A program made the translations under genes and the position numbers. Below are positions 48,031 through 59,495 of a stretch of 64,000 bases of DNA, piece by piece. The stretch is from Narthecium ossifragum (Eukaryota; Streptophyta; Magnoliopsida; Dioscoreales; Nartheciaceae): assembly GCA_963920575.1 (NCBI GenBank), contig OY986964.1, positions 35,826,527 to 35,890,526 of the forward strand. The letters run 5' to 3'. Every line of letters begins with the position of its first letter. Within the stretch, counting starts at the first letter, position 1. Below the pieces are notes generated by a model. That model did not search any database and had not been told where the DNA came from. It worked only from the letters and a program-made list of their open reading frames with translations.

Positions 48031-48232
48031 CTAGGTGGGGCCTCCATGCAAGGTGGCACGGGTAATCACCACCTCCCACTATTCCCTTCTTTCTCTCCTA
48101 ATCATCGGGTAATCACCACCCCCACTACTGCCTTTCACATGGTTTCATCTCGATCGTCTAATATATCCGGACATAACTTGGATCGGACATTCTCAGTCAT
48201 TTGATAGAATACATCTGATCTTATATAATAGA
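48031..48232 (-). mobile_element. non-autonomous Helitron, about 202 bp
   Basis: On the minus strand: 5' TCTATTATATAAGATCAGATG preceded by A, and a 3' region CCGTGCCACCTTGCATGG followed by GCCCCACCTAG. The hairpin is imperfect and the base after CTAG is C rather than T, so the 3' border has probably changed. Confidence 0.65.
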
Positions 48233-48984
48233 TGAAAAAGAACATATATATAAATGAATAGTATTAGTTTGTCTAGATCCATTGGATGGCAAGTGCCTCC
48301 TGGATTTATGCTTTTATGTACACTAGACCAAAAAAATAGTGAAGGCATGCGAAGGAACCAGATCCATTGCATTGCTGGTGGATGCATCAGTGGATGTTGT
48401 TAGAGGTCATCAAGTTTGTTCCTTCAGCTGATCAGTCGATGGAGCAAGTTAGTATCGTGTACGTGCCCACCGGGAGATGTGATACAAGAGCGGACATGGG
48501 TCGTGAGACTGGCTCGTGTTTTGGGTTTAGTTTTTAGCTTTTTCTAACCAGGGTGGGTGCACTTGCATGTCCTGAGCATCATCTTAATAAATGTCGATCA
48601 TAATATTATCGTAGACTAGACAAGTGTTTGCACGGATGGCACTAGATTGCCAGCTTATTAACTTCATTAAATCAACCAATTAAATTTTGATCCAATCAGG
48701 ACGGAACTAGGAATTTAGCATAGGGGTGGCCAACTCTTCTAATCAAAACATTTATTATGCTATCAGCAAGGAAAAAAATATTTACAATATTATTATTGTC
48801 ATATCTTTTTTTTTTGGTCTAATTGATGGTTTGTATCTATCCATAGCTGAAATTAATTCTTCATTCCTTCAGCTAATAAACCATACCCTTTTCCATTTAT
48901 TTAATTAATTAGATAAACATTGTGAATAAGAGAAATTGAAATTATATAATCCTATTAAGATCCAATAACCAAGATAATTAAATT
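48233..48984. other. intergenic DNA
   Basis: AT-rich, no gene recognised. Confidence 0.5.
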
Positions 48985-51125
48985 CATAGTGAAATTAAAT
49001 AGACCCCACATATTACCCGAAATACGCGAAAGCAGATATATGAAATAAATCAATCATGCAAAAGAAGGAAGATACACGATTTTTAACGTGGAAAAATCCT
49101 CACAGGAAAAAACCACGGGTCCAACACAGGATCAGACGAAATCAATCCACTAAAAACAAGAGTATCATTTACACAAGTTAACAAGACTCGCACTTGCTCG
49201 ACTCCTCGAATCACGATCCACATCTTTATTTTTCTTGATTGATCGCCTCCACGCACCTTCTCTTCTTCTCTATCTTTCTTTCACCGCTCACTTCTCTCCT
49301 CTTTGTCTTTTCACCGATCAGACCTCTCTTCCTCAACTTCTCTTAGAACATCTCCAACGCTGGCTGCATTTTTGCAGCCAGCGTTGGCACTATTTGACAC
49401 TGTTGGCTGCAAAAATGCAGTTGGCACTTCAACATAAGCAACTCTAAAACTAACCTAGCACCACTCCAACTGGGCGGCAATTTGGACTGCATTTATGCCG
49501 CTCCTCCCCCAAGGCTGCATATATGCAGCCAAGGAGAACGAGATGCATTTTTATTTTATTAATTTAATAATTCCCATATTACCCATTCCTATTCTTCTCA
49601 TCTAATTCTAAATGACTAATATATCCTATAATTAAAGTACATTAACTACAATAATTTATATAACTTTAAAATTACTGATTTATTTAGAATAAATAATATA
49701 TCAATGGAAAACTCTTGTCGATCCCTACAAAACAAGACTAATATTGAATATTTTTTAATTATTATTTATCTAATTGTATATAAATTATTTTTTTACTATT
49801 TTTTTCATCATTGGGTTTTTTAATTATACATCAGTACGTGGGTTTTTAATAAAATTAATTCTAATTGTAATTACATTGTCTAAAGGTATTTGTGCAGAAT
49901 ACTAAAATGAGGACGAATCTTACACACTAAACGTTGAGAATTTTAATTTAATATGCATTAAGACATGAAAACCATTGAATATAGATAAAAACGCTACATC
50001 TCTTCATTGTCATGTCGTTCCTATAAATGTTCAATCAGTGCATTTCGAAGTGCAAAATGTGTTTCTTTGTACTTGATCTTTTTATGTCGATTAAGAAACT
50101 GGCGAAATCGTTCGGATTCACTTGCTAAATGTATTTTTTTTTCTGTATTTTAGTTAATTATGTAATCTTTTTTTTGTATTTTAGTTAATTTTGTAATGTT
50201 TTCTATATGATAATTAAATATATAATATATTCTGTACTTTATATTCTCTTTTATTATTAATTACAATAACTATAAAATAATATAATAAAGAGAATCTTTT
50301 TTTTTAGAGTTGCGTTAGAGTGCCAACTGCATTTTGCAGCCAACAGTGTCAAATAGTGCCAACGCTGGCCGCAAAAACGTTGGATATGCTCTAAATGCAG
50401 TCCAAATTACCGCCCGATTGGAGCGGTGCTGGACTGCAGAAATCAATTTTGCAGCCGGTTGGAGTTGCTCTTATTCTTTTTCTCGCTCCTCCGCACGGTC
50501 TCTTCTCTTTCTTGTCTGTTCTTTGGTCGCCCTCTCTTCTCTCAGTTCCTCCTCACAGCCCACGACGAAGTCAACTCATGACATCACTGCCATCAATCCC
50601 ATTCTCTCTTTTCTTCTCACATTCAATCTCATTCGCTATTCTCTCTTTCCTCCTCTATTGTGTTCTTCTTTCTTTTCTTTACTTCCGCAGACACCTACCT
50701 TTTCACCCTGTTCTACTTTTCCACGGCGACTGCTGTTTCTAGCCGCCGCCGCCACCAAGCCATCATGCCATCCCTTTCTTCATCCTTTTTTTATTCTCTC
50801 TACCGCCCAGATCTCTCTCTCTCCCTATTCCATGGCCGACGCCCCAAAGCCCCGATCCCTCCCTTCTATCAGCCGGCTAGGGCATTCCCGTCCAAATCCC
50901 TCGACTCGATTTGACTCCAATTAACCTTGAGCTGATTTGACTTGTCTTGAGCGAATTTGATTTGACTTGAATCAATTTGATTTGTCTTGAGCCAATTTGA
51001 ACTCATTTGATTTAATTTATTTTTAATTAGTCTTGTATGAACCATACACCCAATCTAGCTAATTAAAATATTAAACCAATAAAATTTATCAATTTATATG
51101 GAATCTAAACAAGATTCCTTACACA
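48985..51125 (-). mobile_element. solo LTR E2 (copia-like), with nested insertions, TSD CATAG
   Basis: On the minus strand it starts TGTAAGGAATCTTGTTTAG (51123) and ends GTCTATTTAATTTCA (48990), matching solo LTR E1 at both ends and in the CCTGTGAGGATTTTTCCACG-type leader words. Its length is 2134 bp against 1029 for E1 because a 1125 bp Harbinger-like element is inside. The left duplication CATAG is at 48985-48989. The right one is split into CA (51124-51125) and TAG (51826-51828) by a Helitron insertion. Confidence 0.88.
49343..50473. mobile_element. Harbinger-like non-autonomous TIR element, 1125 bp, TSD TTA
   Basis: Spans 49346-50470. Ends are GAACATCTCCAACGCTGGC and, reversed, GAGCAACTCCAACCGGC, with long inverted subterminal homology (GGCACTATTTGACACTGTTGG is present on both arms in opposite sense). 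TTA flanks it at 49343-49345 and 50471-50473. The interior is AT-rich without transposase. Subtracting it leaves LTR E2 at the same size as E1. Confidence 0.85.
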
Positions 51126-51825
51126 TCAATCTTATAAGGAGCAATAACGGTTACAACCGTTTCCCTTCTATTAGTTTGTTTATATGTATATTTTCCTTAG
51201 TTAACTTTGTATATTTTTATCATATTTCCTAAGTTAGTTTTAAATATACATCCTTATATAAGGTTGATATCAACCTTATAATGTTGATTTAATTCATACA
51301 GTTATATATATTCTATAGTTATAGTAACCTAATCTAATATAATCAATAATATCCAATATTCATACTAATCTATTAATCAAAATTGCTTTTTATAACCGAA
51401 TTATCCATTAACCTGATGGTTACCCTGCCAGGTGGTGGGGGCCCACATAGTCAACCTTATAAGGAGTAAAAATGGTTACAACCGTTTATCTCCTATTAGT
51501 TTATTTACATGTATATTTTTCTAAGTTAACTTTGTATATTTTTATCATCTTCCCTAGGTTAGTTTTAAATATACATCCTTATAATCATAAGCCAGAAGAT
51601 TAGTTTTAAATATACATACTTATCTACCTTATAAGATCCAATGGTAGTTACTTTTATGACTCACCATCTGAGTCATAAACTTATACACACATGGCATACA
51701 CGTGGTATAAAATTATAATTAAATAAATAAATAAAAAAGGATAGTGGCTGATGTGGCGTAAGTTATAATAGAGATAGTGGGGGCGGGCAGTTAGCCGTGT
51801 CAGGTGGCACGGGCCCACCACCTAG
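51126..51825 (+). mobile_element. composite Helitron with two 5' ends, inserted in an LTR target duplication
   Basis: Starts TCAATCTTATAAGGAGCAA after A (51125). Ends with hairpin GCCGTGTCAGGTGGCACGGGC, then CCCACCACCTAG (51825), followed by T. A second 5'-like start TCAACCTTATAAGGAGTAA lies at 51451, directly after a degraded 3'-like end (CAGGTGGTGGGGGCCCACATAG in two parts, 51429-51450). Both segments share ACGGTTACAACCGTTT and the following 100 bases. Confidence 0.8.
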
Positions 51826-51828
51826 TAG

Positions 51829-52100
51829 ATACATAGTAAACAACTAAACCATGTCTAAAATAAAGGAAATCAGCTATCGTATATATTCTTACTATCGGTG
51901 TGTGATGTATCTAGCCTTATTCGGCTATTAGTCATTAGGTGCACAATCTCACAATCGAGTCTTGAGCCAAGCTTAATCAAGCCAAACGCTAATTAAGCTC
52001 AGATCAAATCAAAATCTAACCTAACATTAATGTTAAAAGAGTCAAGGCACTGATAGGATATGGGTTGTGGATTATATGGAAAGACATGAATCAGTTAGTT
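51829..52100. other. intergenic DNA
   Basis: No gene recognised. Confidence 0.5.
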
Positions 52101-52705
52101 TTCAATTAAAAAGGGGAGATGGTGATTACTCTGGCTAGGAAAGCATGGCGGCTGTCGGATGAGCACCTTCGTTCTTCCGGGATCATGAGGTCAGAACCCC
52201 GCTTGTGTGACGACTTGGTGGTACAGGTGGACGCGTCAGTGGATAGAAGCTATAATATGGCGGCGGTGGGTGCTGCTGGAGTCTCGCATGATGGAAGTCT
52301 CCGATGGGCTAGAGGGGAGTTGCTCCAAACGGCGGTCTCTGTTTTGGAAGCTGAGTTGTATGCTATTTGGCGTGCGATCAAGTGGGCTTGTGAGTTTGGG
52401 GAAAGGAGAGTAGTAGTGGAGTCAGACTCAAAGTTTGTTGTTGATTTCCTTAAAGGCTTTCGGTTATGGCCAATGGAAGTGGAAGGGGTTGTTAGGAGTA
52501 TTTGGGTGGAAGTGATGAATTTAGAATCTATACTGTTTTTGTTCATCCCCCGTGCTGCTAATTCGGTTGCAGATGGGATTGCTAGGTACTGTAGAATTGG
52601 ACTGTCATGTTTTGTTTAGAACCCTGGGGATGGCGTGTGGCCTCCTATAGGGTTGTCATAATTTGATGTAATCCTGTTTCCCAGCCTTTAGGCTCAACTA
52701 ATTAA
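52101..52705 (+). pseudogene. LINE 3' fragment with intact RNase H frame
   Basis: Frame 52119-52619 (166 codons) carries a complete RNase H-like core: VVQVDASVD with the first Asp, VLEAELYAIWRAIKWACEFG with Glu, VVVESDSKFVVDFLKG with Asp, and FIPRAANSVADGIARY with the last Asp. CCAGCCTTTAGGCTCAACTA and an A9 tail (52701-52709) form the 3' end, as in the other LINE copies here. It is 5'-truncated (no polymerase), so it should be non-functional despite the open frame. Confidence 0.78.
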
Positions 52706-54395
52706 AAAAAAAGTTGAGCTACATTAGTTTCGAGTCGTACGTGATCGATCCTTATATTGAGCCGGTTGAGCTCAAGCTCAGTTGAGTTCATGAGAGAATA
52801 ATTTATTGGGCTTGAGTATTATTTACTAGGTCTTAAATAGTTTGAGTGGATGGCCAATTTATTAAAAAAATCCTTACTATTTATAAATTATGACTCCATA
52901 TTTGAACATGTATATATAATTTTCAAAAAAATTGCAAAACACCCCCCCCCCCCCCACGACGCAGACACACACACAGACACACACAACACACACCAACCAC
53001 CACCAACCACCCACAGACACACACACACACTGTTATATCACAGTTCCGTCCCTGAATCCAATCTGTCCGGTGCTGACCTAATTAGAAGAAAGAAGATACG
53101 GGAGATCATCGAAAGGGCCTTAACCAACACAGCAACACTGTGATCTCCTACCTAGAGGCCGGTTTGGAAATGAATCATGGAGTACGATAAAAATGTTTCA
53201 ATCCAGGCTGTCTCTCTATATGACTCCCAACTCTCTCTCTTGGTCCATGATCTTGGGGGACCAAAGACAGGAATCCAACGTCCATCAAGCCAATCCCCTA
53301 TTTATGGTTCATGACCAGCGCATAATGTCTGAGAACTGACAATCTTGATGTGCGACAGATATCATTAACACAAATTAAAGACCGTCGAGAGGCGATGCAC
53401 CAAACAAAATCAGCCAGAAACACCTAGCTAGCTACCTAGCTAGCTTAGTCTTGAACAGGAGTTCGGCTACCACATCGTGAATATCTAAGACTGATTCTGA
53501 TAGACATGTACTTAAAACCACTCATCCACCCCCCTAATTGCCAATAGTTAAGTGAGTGCTCCTCGGATTAGGATCTCAAAATCACGATCAAAAGCTCAGC
53601 TACTTCAATTGACCTATGTGATGCACGTGCATATATCTCATTGCTCTTTTCCCGTATGTGAGCTCCCTTCAAATATCTCTGTAAAGTAGGATATATAGTA
53701 GGGTCTACTACTCTATTGATACAAAAGCGTTCATATGCCGTGGTTGCCCTGCCTCGACTTGGCCGTAATACAGCTCATCTTAACAAGGAACAACATATCG
53801 GTCGGTCCGGAAACTGGACACTGACATCGATCGACATCGTGTTCATATATGTATCATGTTAGATAAGATTTGTCCTGATAAATACATTGAGTCGAGGATA
53901 TCGATATGTGTCGACTAGCACGTACGGCAATCAGTACTCTACTGCACCTCTTCGCAGTTGATGAGCACTGGAAATGGATAGGATGGGAGAGTTCCTCATT
54001 AATGAGGAATTGATTGCCACATGCCGTGGCTATTACTCCAAACAGCTAATTCACTCGAGTATATATGCATGAGAAGAGCTATGCTCAATAATAATGCATG
54101 TGTTATCATCCAAATCCTGGAGAATCATGGTCATGGAGCATGCTTTGCTGCTGCTAATGATTTGAGAGGCCTACTCCGGTGATCGTATTTTTTTCTCGGA
54201 CATCAACAGGCCTCTAGTTTTCTTTGCTAGACAATGTACTACTAATAGCCCCAATAGATGTTTAGATATATGTGTATGCTATATATATGCATATATACAC
54301 ACCTATATAAGGGGTACAAACTAATTAACAACAAGCAGCTAAGCCATCAATTACAGAGTACATGCATTTCTTCTTATAACTGAAAGCAAGAGGCA
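52706..54395. other. intergenic DNA with C and CA microsatellites
   Basis: A C13 run and CA/CACA repeats lie at 52941-53032. The rest is AT-rich with no gene recognised. Confidence 0.5.
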
Positions 54396-55896
54396 ATACA
54401 GATGGGGCCTCCACCCCTTCCAAATCAGCAAACACCCCTTGCCATATCTCTCTCACCACTGAGCATTCTCAGAAAACATGATCAATTGTTTCCTCTTCTT
54501 GCAAACAAAAGGGGCAACATTTGGCACTTGTGAGGCATAGAGATCAGAGAACAGATCGTGTAGGCAACTTCCCATGCCAAAGTTTCCACAAGAAATACAT
54601 GACTCGAGGGCCAGTCGGCGCTTTCCAAATGCTCCACCAACCTTTGCGTTCTCTTGCCATAGCTGTTGCTCTTCCAAAAAATTATAACATGAATTTGAAG
54701 AAATAGAACCAGAAGCATTCCACATCCAACTAGGCCCACACCTATTACCTGTATGATCTATCTCCATAGCTAAGATCTCCTTTGACAAGACCAGGTGGAA
54801 CAAAGCTTCAACCACCTCCCGATCCTAGTTTCCGTCAGGATCTATTAGATCCCAAAGCGTGTGCAAAGTCAAACACTCTGCATCCACCATGCTTGGGCGG
54901 ATATCGCAAGGGACTATCATTTAGCCACCAATCTTCCAAACAATTGGCTCTTGACCCTATAGCATGCTTCCACTTATAACCTTTCCTCAATTGAACAACA
55001 CCCTTGGCTACGGATCGCCACAACGAGGAAGCACATCTGTCAGCTGAGAGAGGGAGAAGAGCATATTCAAGAAAATACTTGACCTGAACAACCTTAGACC
55101 AAGTTGATTGTGTACCTTCTAGTAGCTTGACCGCATGACGCATCCGAAGGGCCGACTGCCATCTAACCAGATCTTTGAGTCCCAAAGCCCCCTCAAGCTT
55201 ATTCCTGCATACCTTCTCCCATGCCATTGTGGAGAGCCCTCCACGTTTTCCACTCCAAAGGAAGCCTCAAATAAGAGAGGAGATCCGGCGCAGAACTGAG
55301 GTTGGGACTAGAATTGCAGACATTATGAAAACATGTAAAGATTGCAACACTAATTGCACTAGTGTGCCCTCCAACTTATGCTATCCTAATAGCACTCTCC
55401 GAGGAAAGCCTATCATGCACATCCTCAATGAGAAAGTTGTATTCAGTCGTTTCACATTTCTTGGAGTCCAAGGAAACCCCTAAATATCTCCATGTCCCCT
55501 GTTTCTCTGTGAATCCCAAGCAGTCTTGAATCTTCATCTTCCTTCTTGCTGAGGTTATACGGGAAAACTTAAGACTAGATTTTAGAGGGTTGAGCTCGAG
55601 ACCCGCCATAGCCTTGAACCTGCACAAGACAGTCATTAACATCTTAGCCTCCAAAGTGCTAGCTTTGGTTACAAAGAGACAATCATATGAATAAAGCAGA
55701 TGTTAAGTAGATAACTAATCGAGAAAGAACTCCCAATGAACTTAATTCCTTCAATGGCTGTCAAAGGCTGCTTCAACAGCTTGGCCAACACCTCCTGGAC
55801 AAGCAAGAATAGGTATGGGGATATAGGGTCATCCTGTCGTAGTCCCCTTTGCGCATTAAACAACCCGTGCACCTTAGCATTTAAGATCAAAGAGAA

Positions 55897-58329
55897 TCAA
55901 CTAGAGAAGACACATGCAATAACCAAGGCCACCCATCTCTCCTGGAACCCCATAGCCTTCATTAGCTCTTTCAAAAAATCCCACCTTACAGAATCGTACT
56001 TAGCTTTCAAATCAACTTTGATTGCCATAATTGGGTTTGAGGCCGGGGCATAATTGGGATTGGAAATAAAAAATTTCTTGCTTGAAGGATGAAAACATTT
56101 GTAGCCTTTATGTTTATCACTATAACCCACAAACACACAGGGAATAGTTTTAGGATCAAATTTGTGACGCCGTGTGTCCCAAGTGTAGGGAAAACACTTA
56201 GATCCAAAGACCCGAAGAGAAGAATATATAGGATGGGTTCCATGTAGAATGAAATAAGGTGTCTCAAAATCAATAGCAGAGGAAGGAAGCCGATTCATAA
56301 GGTAGACAGCTGTAGTAAAGGCTTCAACCCATAAAAGGAGAGGAGTTCCACAATGAAATAACATAGTCATACCAAGTTCTCGAATAATTCTATGACGTCT
56401 TTCGACCATACCTGTCTGCTCAGGAGTATAAGGGCAAGATACCTGATGAGTAGTGCCTGTGGAAAGGAAATGAGAAGACAATTGCGAGTTGATGAACTCG
56501 CCACCCCCATCTGAGTGGAAAACTCGAATCTGTTTGTTGAACTGTCTGGCAACATACTTTTCAAAGGCTAAGTATGCACTTACAAAGTCAGATTTATGTC
56601 GTAAGGGAATAATCCATGTATATTTGGAGAAATCATCTACCAAACAAGCATAATAACGGAATTTTCCAATAGATAAAACCGGTGCAGGTCCCCATAAATC
56701 ACAATGGATTTTTTCAAAGATATCAGTACTTGAATTATTTGAACTAGAGAAAGGTAGTTTACTAAGTTTCCCAAGCTGACAACTATCACAAAGATGTTGA
56801 GATTTTGTAGCTCCTATGACATCGATTAATCCCTTATTTTTTAATAACTGCAGAGTCGAAGATTGAGGATGTCCTAATCGTTGATGCCACACATCTGCAG
56901 AGCCGGATTTGAAGCGATGGGAAAAATGCAACTCCGGCGAGTTAGGAATGACGTAAAGATCGCCCTTGCGCTTCCCTGTTATCACCGGTCGTCCTGTTTC
57001 CCGTTCCTTTACACAAAGATCGACATTAGAAAATTCACAGTTGACAGGAAACTGAGTAGTTAATTGACTTACAGAGAGCAAATTTTTAGTTAAGTCAGGA
57101 ACTAGTAGAACATCAGGGATAGGTAAAGTTGTTTGCTTTTGTTTAATACTAGAATCACCAATGCCAACAATTGGTATAGAAGATCCATCTCCAATTAGAA
57201 CAGAATCAGTCCCAAAATATTTACGAATATTGGTTAACATACCTGGCTTACCTGTCATATGGTTGGAAGCCGCAGAGTCTGAAGTCCATTCAGTGTTTGT
57301 GATGGTGTTGTCCAAGGTGAGTGCTGCAAGAGCTTGTGGAATGTCCTGATGTTGAGTTGGTTTCTTGGGCACCCACCAGCAGATCTTAGCAATATGCCCC
57401 TTGATCCCACAATACTGACAATGCTCTTCACAATATTGTTCTCTCTCAGTAGAAGTCATTCGGCGTTCGCCTGGCGGAGCAGGACGCCGCTGTAAACCAG
57501 CAGGTGGTGTGTTGATTGGGTAGCTGCGATCATGGTGCCTGGATTGTTGTGCCTGGAATCCACGCCCGGTGGACGTAAATTTTTGTGAAGGACCATGATT
57601 TCCAGAAGAAAGCTGTTGAGGATGTGGTTGCTGCTGCTTGCTATAGAAGGCTAGTTGAGGGTTGAATTGAGTTGGGACATCTGCTTGGCCAGAGAACCAA
57701 CTCCGTCTCTGATCAAGGTTTTGAAGTTGCGAGACAAGCTCTGAGTAAGATGGTCGTAGAGGTTTCAACATGGTTGTAGTGAAGGTTTCATACTGAGGCC
57801 CAAGGCTGGTGAGAAGACATAAGACCTTTTCTTTGTCAGGGACAGGCTTACCAATGGCTGCGAGACTGTCACATAACCCTTTGAAGGTCCGGATGTGTTC
57901 ACCAATGGTTTTGTCATCTTCCTTGCGAAGGTATGTGACTTGTTGGCGTAGTGTGAATTCGCGCTCTTGCGAGTCTTGAGCATATGCATCTTTGAGTGCT
58001 TCCCATACAGCATGTGTTGTTTCTAAGCCAACAGCGAGTCCAAGGGATTCCTCTGAGAGTGTGCCGATGATCCACCCTCGAAGAAGACGATCAGACTTTC
58101 GCCAAGCTATGAATTCATCCCTTAGTTTGGGTATGAAGTGTGCTGCATCTGAGGGACTGTTTGGATCTAGTGTGGTGTATTGGGTAGGAGCAGGATCTTC
58201 GTTGGTGAGGTGACCGACCAGTTCTTGGCTTTCTGCAAGAGCCAAGGCTTGTTCACGCCACAGTGGATAGTTGGTTGGAGAGAGTTTGAGGGTGATGAAG
58301 TTGCCAACGTTGAGGGATAATGAAGACAT
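55897..58329 (-). pseudogene. chimeric 810-codon frame: copia gag-protease-integrase fused to LINE RT
   Basis: Residues about 1-215 are copia Gag (LSPTNYPLWREQALALAESQ; a WEALKDAYA helix region). A CCHC knuckle is CQYCGIKGHIAKICW (about 319-333). The protease motif DSAASNHMTG (about 350) keeps the catalytic Asp. The GAG-pre-integrase HHCC-type region has WHQRLGHPQ and CDSCQLGK. The integrase has CDLWGPAP, VDDFSKYTW, FHSDGGGEF and MVERRHR. After FFISNPNYAP the frame crosses into MAIKVDLKAKYDSVRWDFL, part of a LINE polymerase. Copia RT and RNase H and the 3' LTR are missing. It cannot be an autonomous element. The long open frame suggests a young event. Confidence 0.88.
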
Positions 58330-58360
58330 GGTGGAGGAGGAGATGTGTTGTGCTCTCCGT

Positions 58361-58752
58361 GGCTTCTGATACCAAGAAGAAAATGTGAATACAGAGAGGA
58401 ATGCTCTGTTTTCTTACTAGCTTAGCTGCGAAGACCATACATGAACTCCTATTTAACATCCCATGAGAGGAATGAGATCAGCACAAAGAAAGAAAGGAAA
58501 GCTATGTTAAAAAAGGAAATACATTGACAGCAAATATATTGATAGCTCCAAGAGACCATTGAGGAAGCTTCAGAGGATCAACGGCTCTCCATTGATTGCT
58601 CTGTTTCTGATATTTCTGATCTGTTTGTGGCTTGTGATGCTGGAGCTTCCTTATATGTTGAATTGCCATCTTTGCTATAGCCCAACGTCTCTCCACTGAT
58701 GAAGGCGATCTTGTGGGAGTTGCCTAGATGTGTTGTGCCAATAGCACCAACA
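58361..58752 (-). mobile_element. copia 5' LTR and primer-binding site
   Basis: On the minus strand the element starts TGTTGGTGCTATTGGC (58752), cutting the LINE after RSIMDN. The LTR extends about 375 bases to near 58376. TGGTATCAGAAGCC (58374-58361) follows, matching the initiator-Met tRNA primer-binding site of copia elements (TGGTATCAGAGC). Gag begins 32 bases further on. The expected terminal CA reads CT here. Confidence 0.75.
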
Positions 58753-59495
58753 TTATCCATAATGGACCTTCATTCCACAAAGGCTAATTGCTCTGTGCTA
58801 ATGAGGTGATTCAACACAAGCTTCAACCTACTTGCCAGAACAGAGGAGATAACCTTATAACAAACATTGCACAAACTAATTGGATGATAATCTTTCACCC
58901 TTCTTGGATTCTTGCATTTAGGTATGAAGGTGACAAACGTATCATTTCAATTATTTGGCATCCTCCCTATCTCAAAAAAGTCCTTGATTAGCCTAACAAG
59001 ATCCCCCTTCATATTTTCCCATTAATGAAGGTAAAGCTCTACTGGGATACCATCAGGTTCATGGCACTTTCCTCTTCCCATACGCACTAATATAGCCTTA
59101 ACCCCCTCATCTGTAACCTCCCCCATAAGGACATCCCAATCATGGCTCTGGACCCTCTTCAATTGAGGTTTGCTCCAATCTCTGCCCACACTCCTTAACG
59201 GTCCACAAATCCATATAGTGCTTGAGGAATGCATATGCTATCTCCTTTTGTCCTGTAAGGCTAACTCCACCTTGTGACGTAACATCATACACCTTGGAAA
59301 AAGACCTTGAAATCTTGAAGAGCTTGTGGAAAAACTTCGAATTTCTATCCCCTTCACAAACCCATTTGAACCACTTATATTGCGTAATGTAAGTATCATG
59401 TTGATTGGTCACTGCAACATTTTTTTATTCCAAGGCCCTCATTCTCTGTTCATCTGCCAGCGAAAGTGGCCCGGCCTCTTCCATGGCATACAAGC

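Larger units (their letters stand above)
54396..59490 (-). pseudogene. LINE retrotransposon, degraded, interrupted by a copia element
   Basis: Minus-strand pieces in order: QYKWFKWVCEGDRNSKFFH and MGRGKCHEPDGIPVELY (59412-59022, upstream of the polymerase fingers); VTFIPKCKNPRRVKDYHPIS and NHLISTEQLAFVE (about 58990-58775, RT domain); the copia insertion (58752 to about 56055); MAIKVDLKAKYDSVRWDFL (from 56030); AQRGLRQDDPISPYLFLLV (55845); GTWRYLGVSLDSKKCE; WEKVCRNKLEGALGLKDL (55215); and a zf-RVT-like HVFLVETLAW stretch to 54450. Several frame breaks and stops are present. The apurinic endonuclease and a catalytic FADD-type motif were not seen. No RNase H tail is evident. Confidence 0.82.

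Noticed and set aside
48990..51123. LTR E2 as an intact element rather than a solo LTR
   Set aside because: The extra length is fully explained by the 1125 bp TTA-flanked insertion; no gag-pol or second LTR is present.
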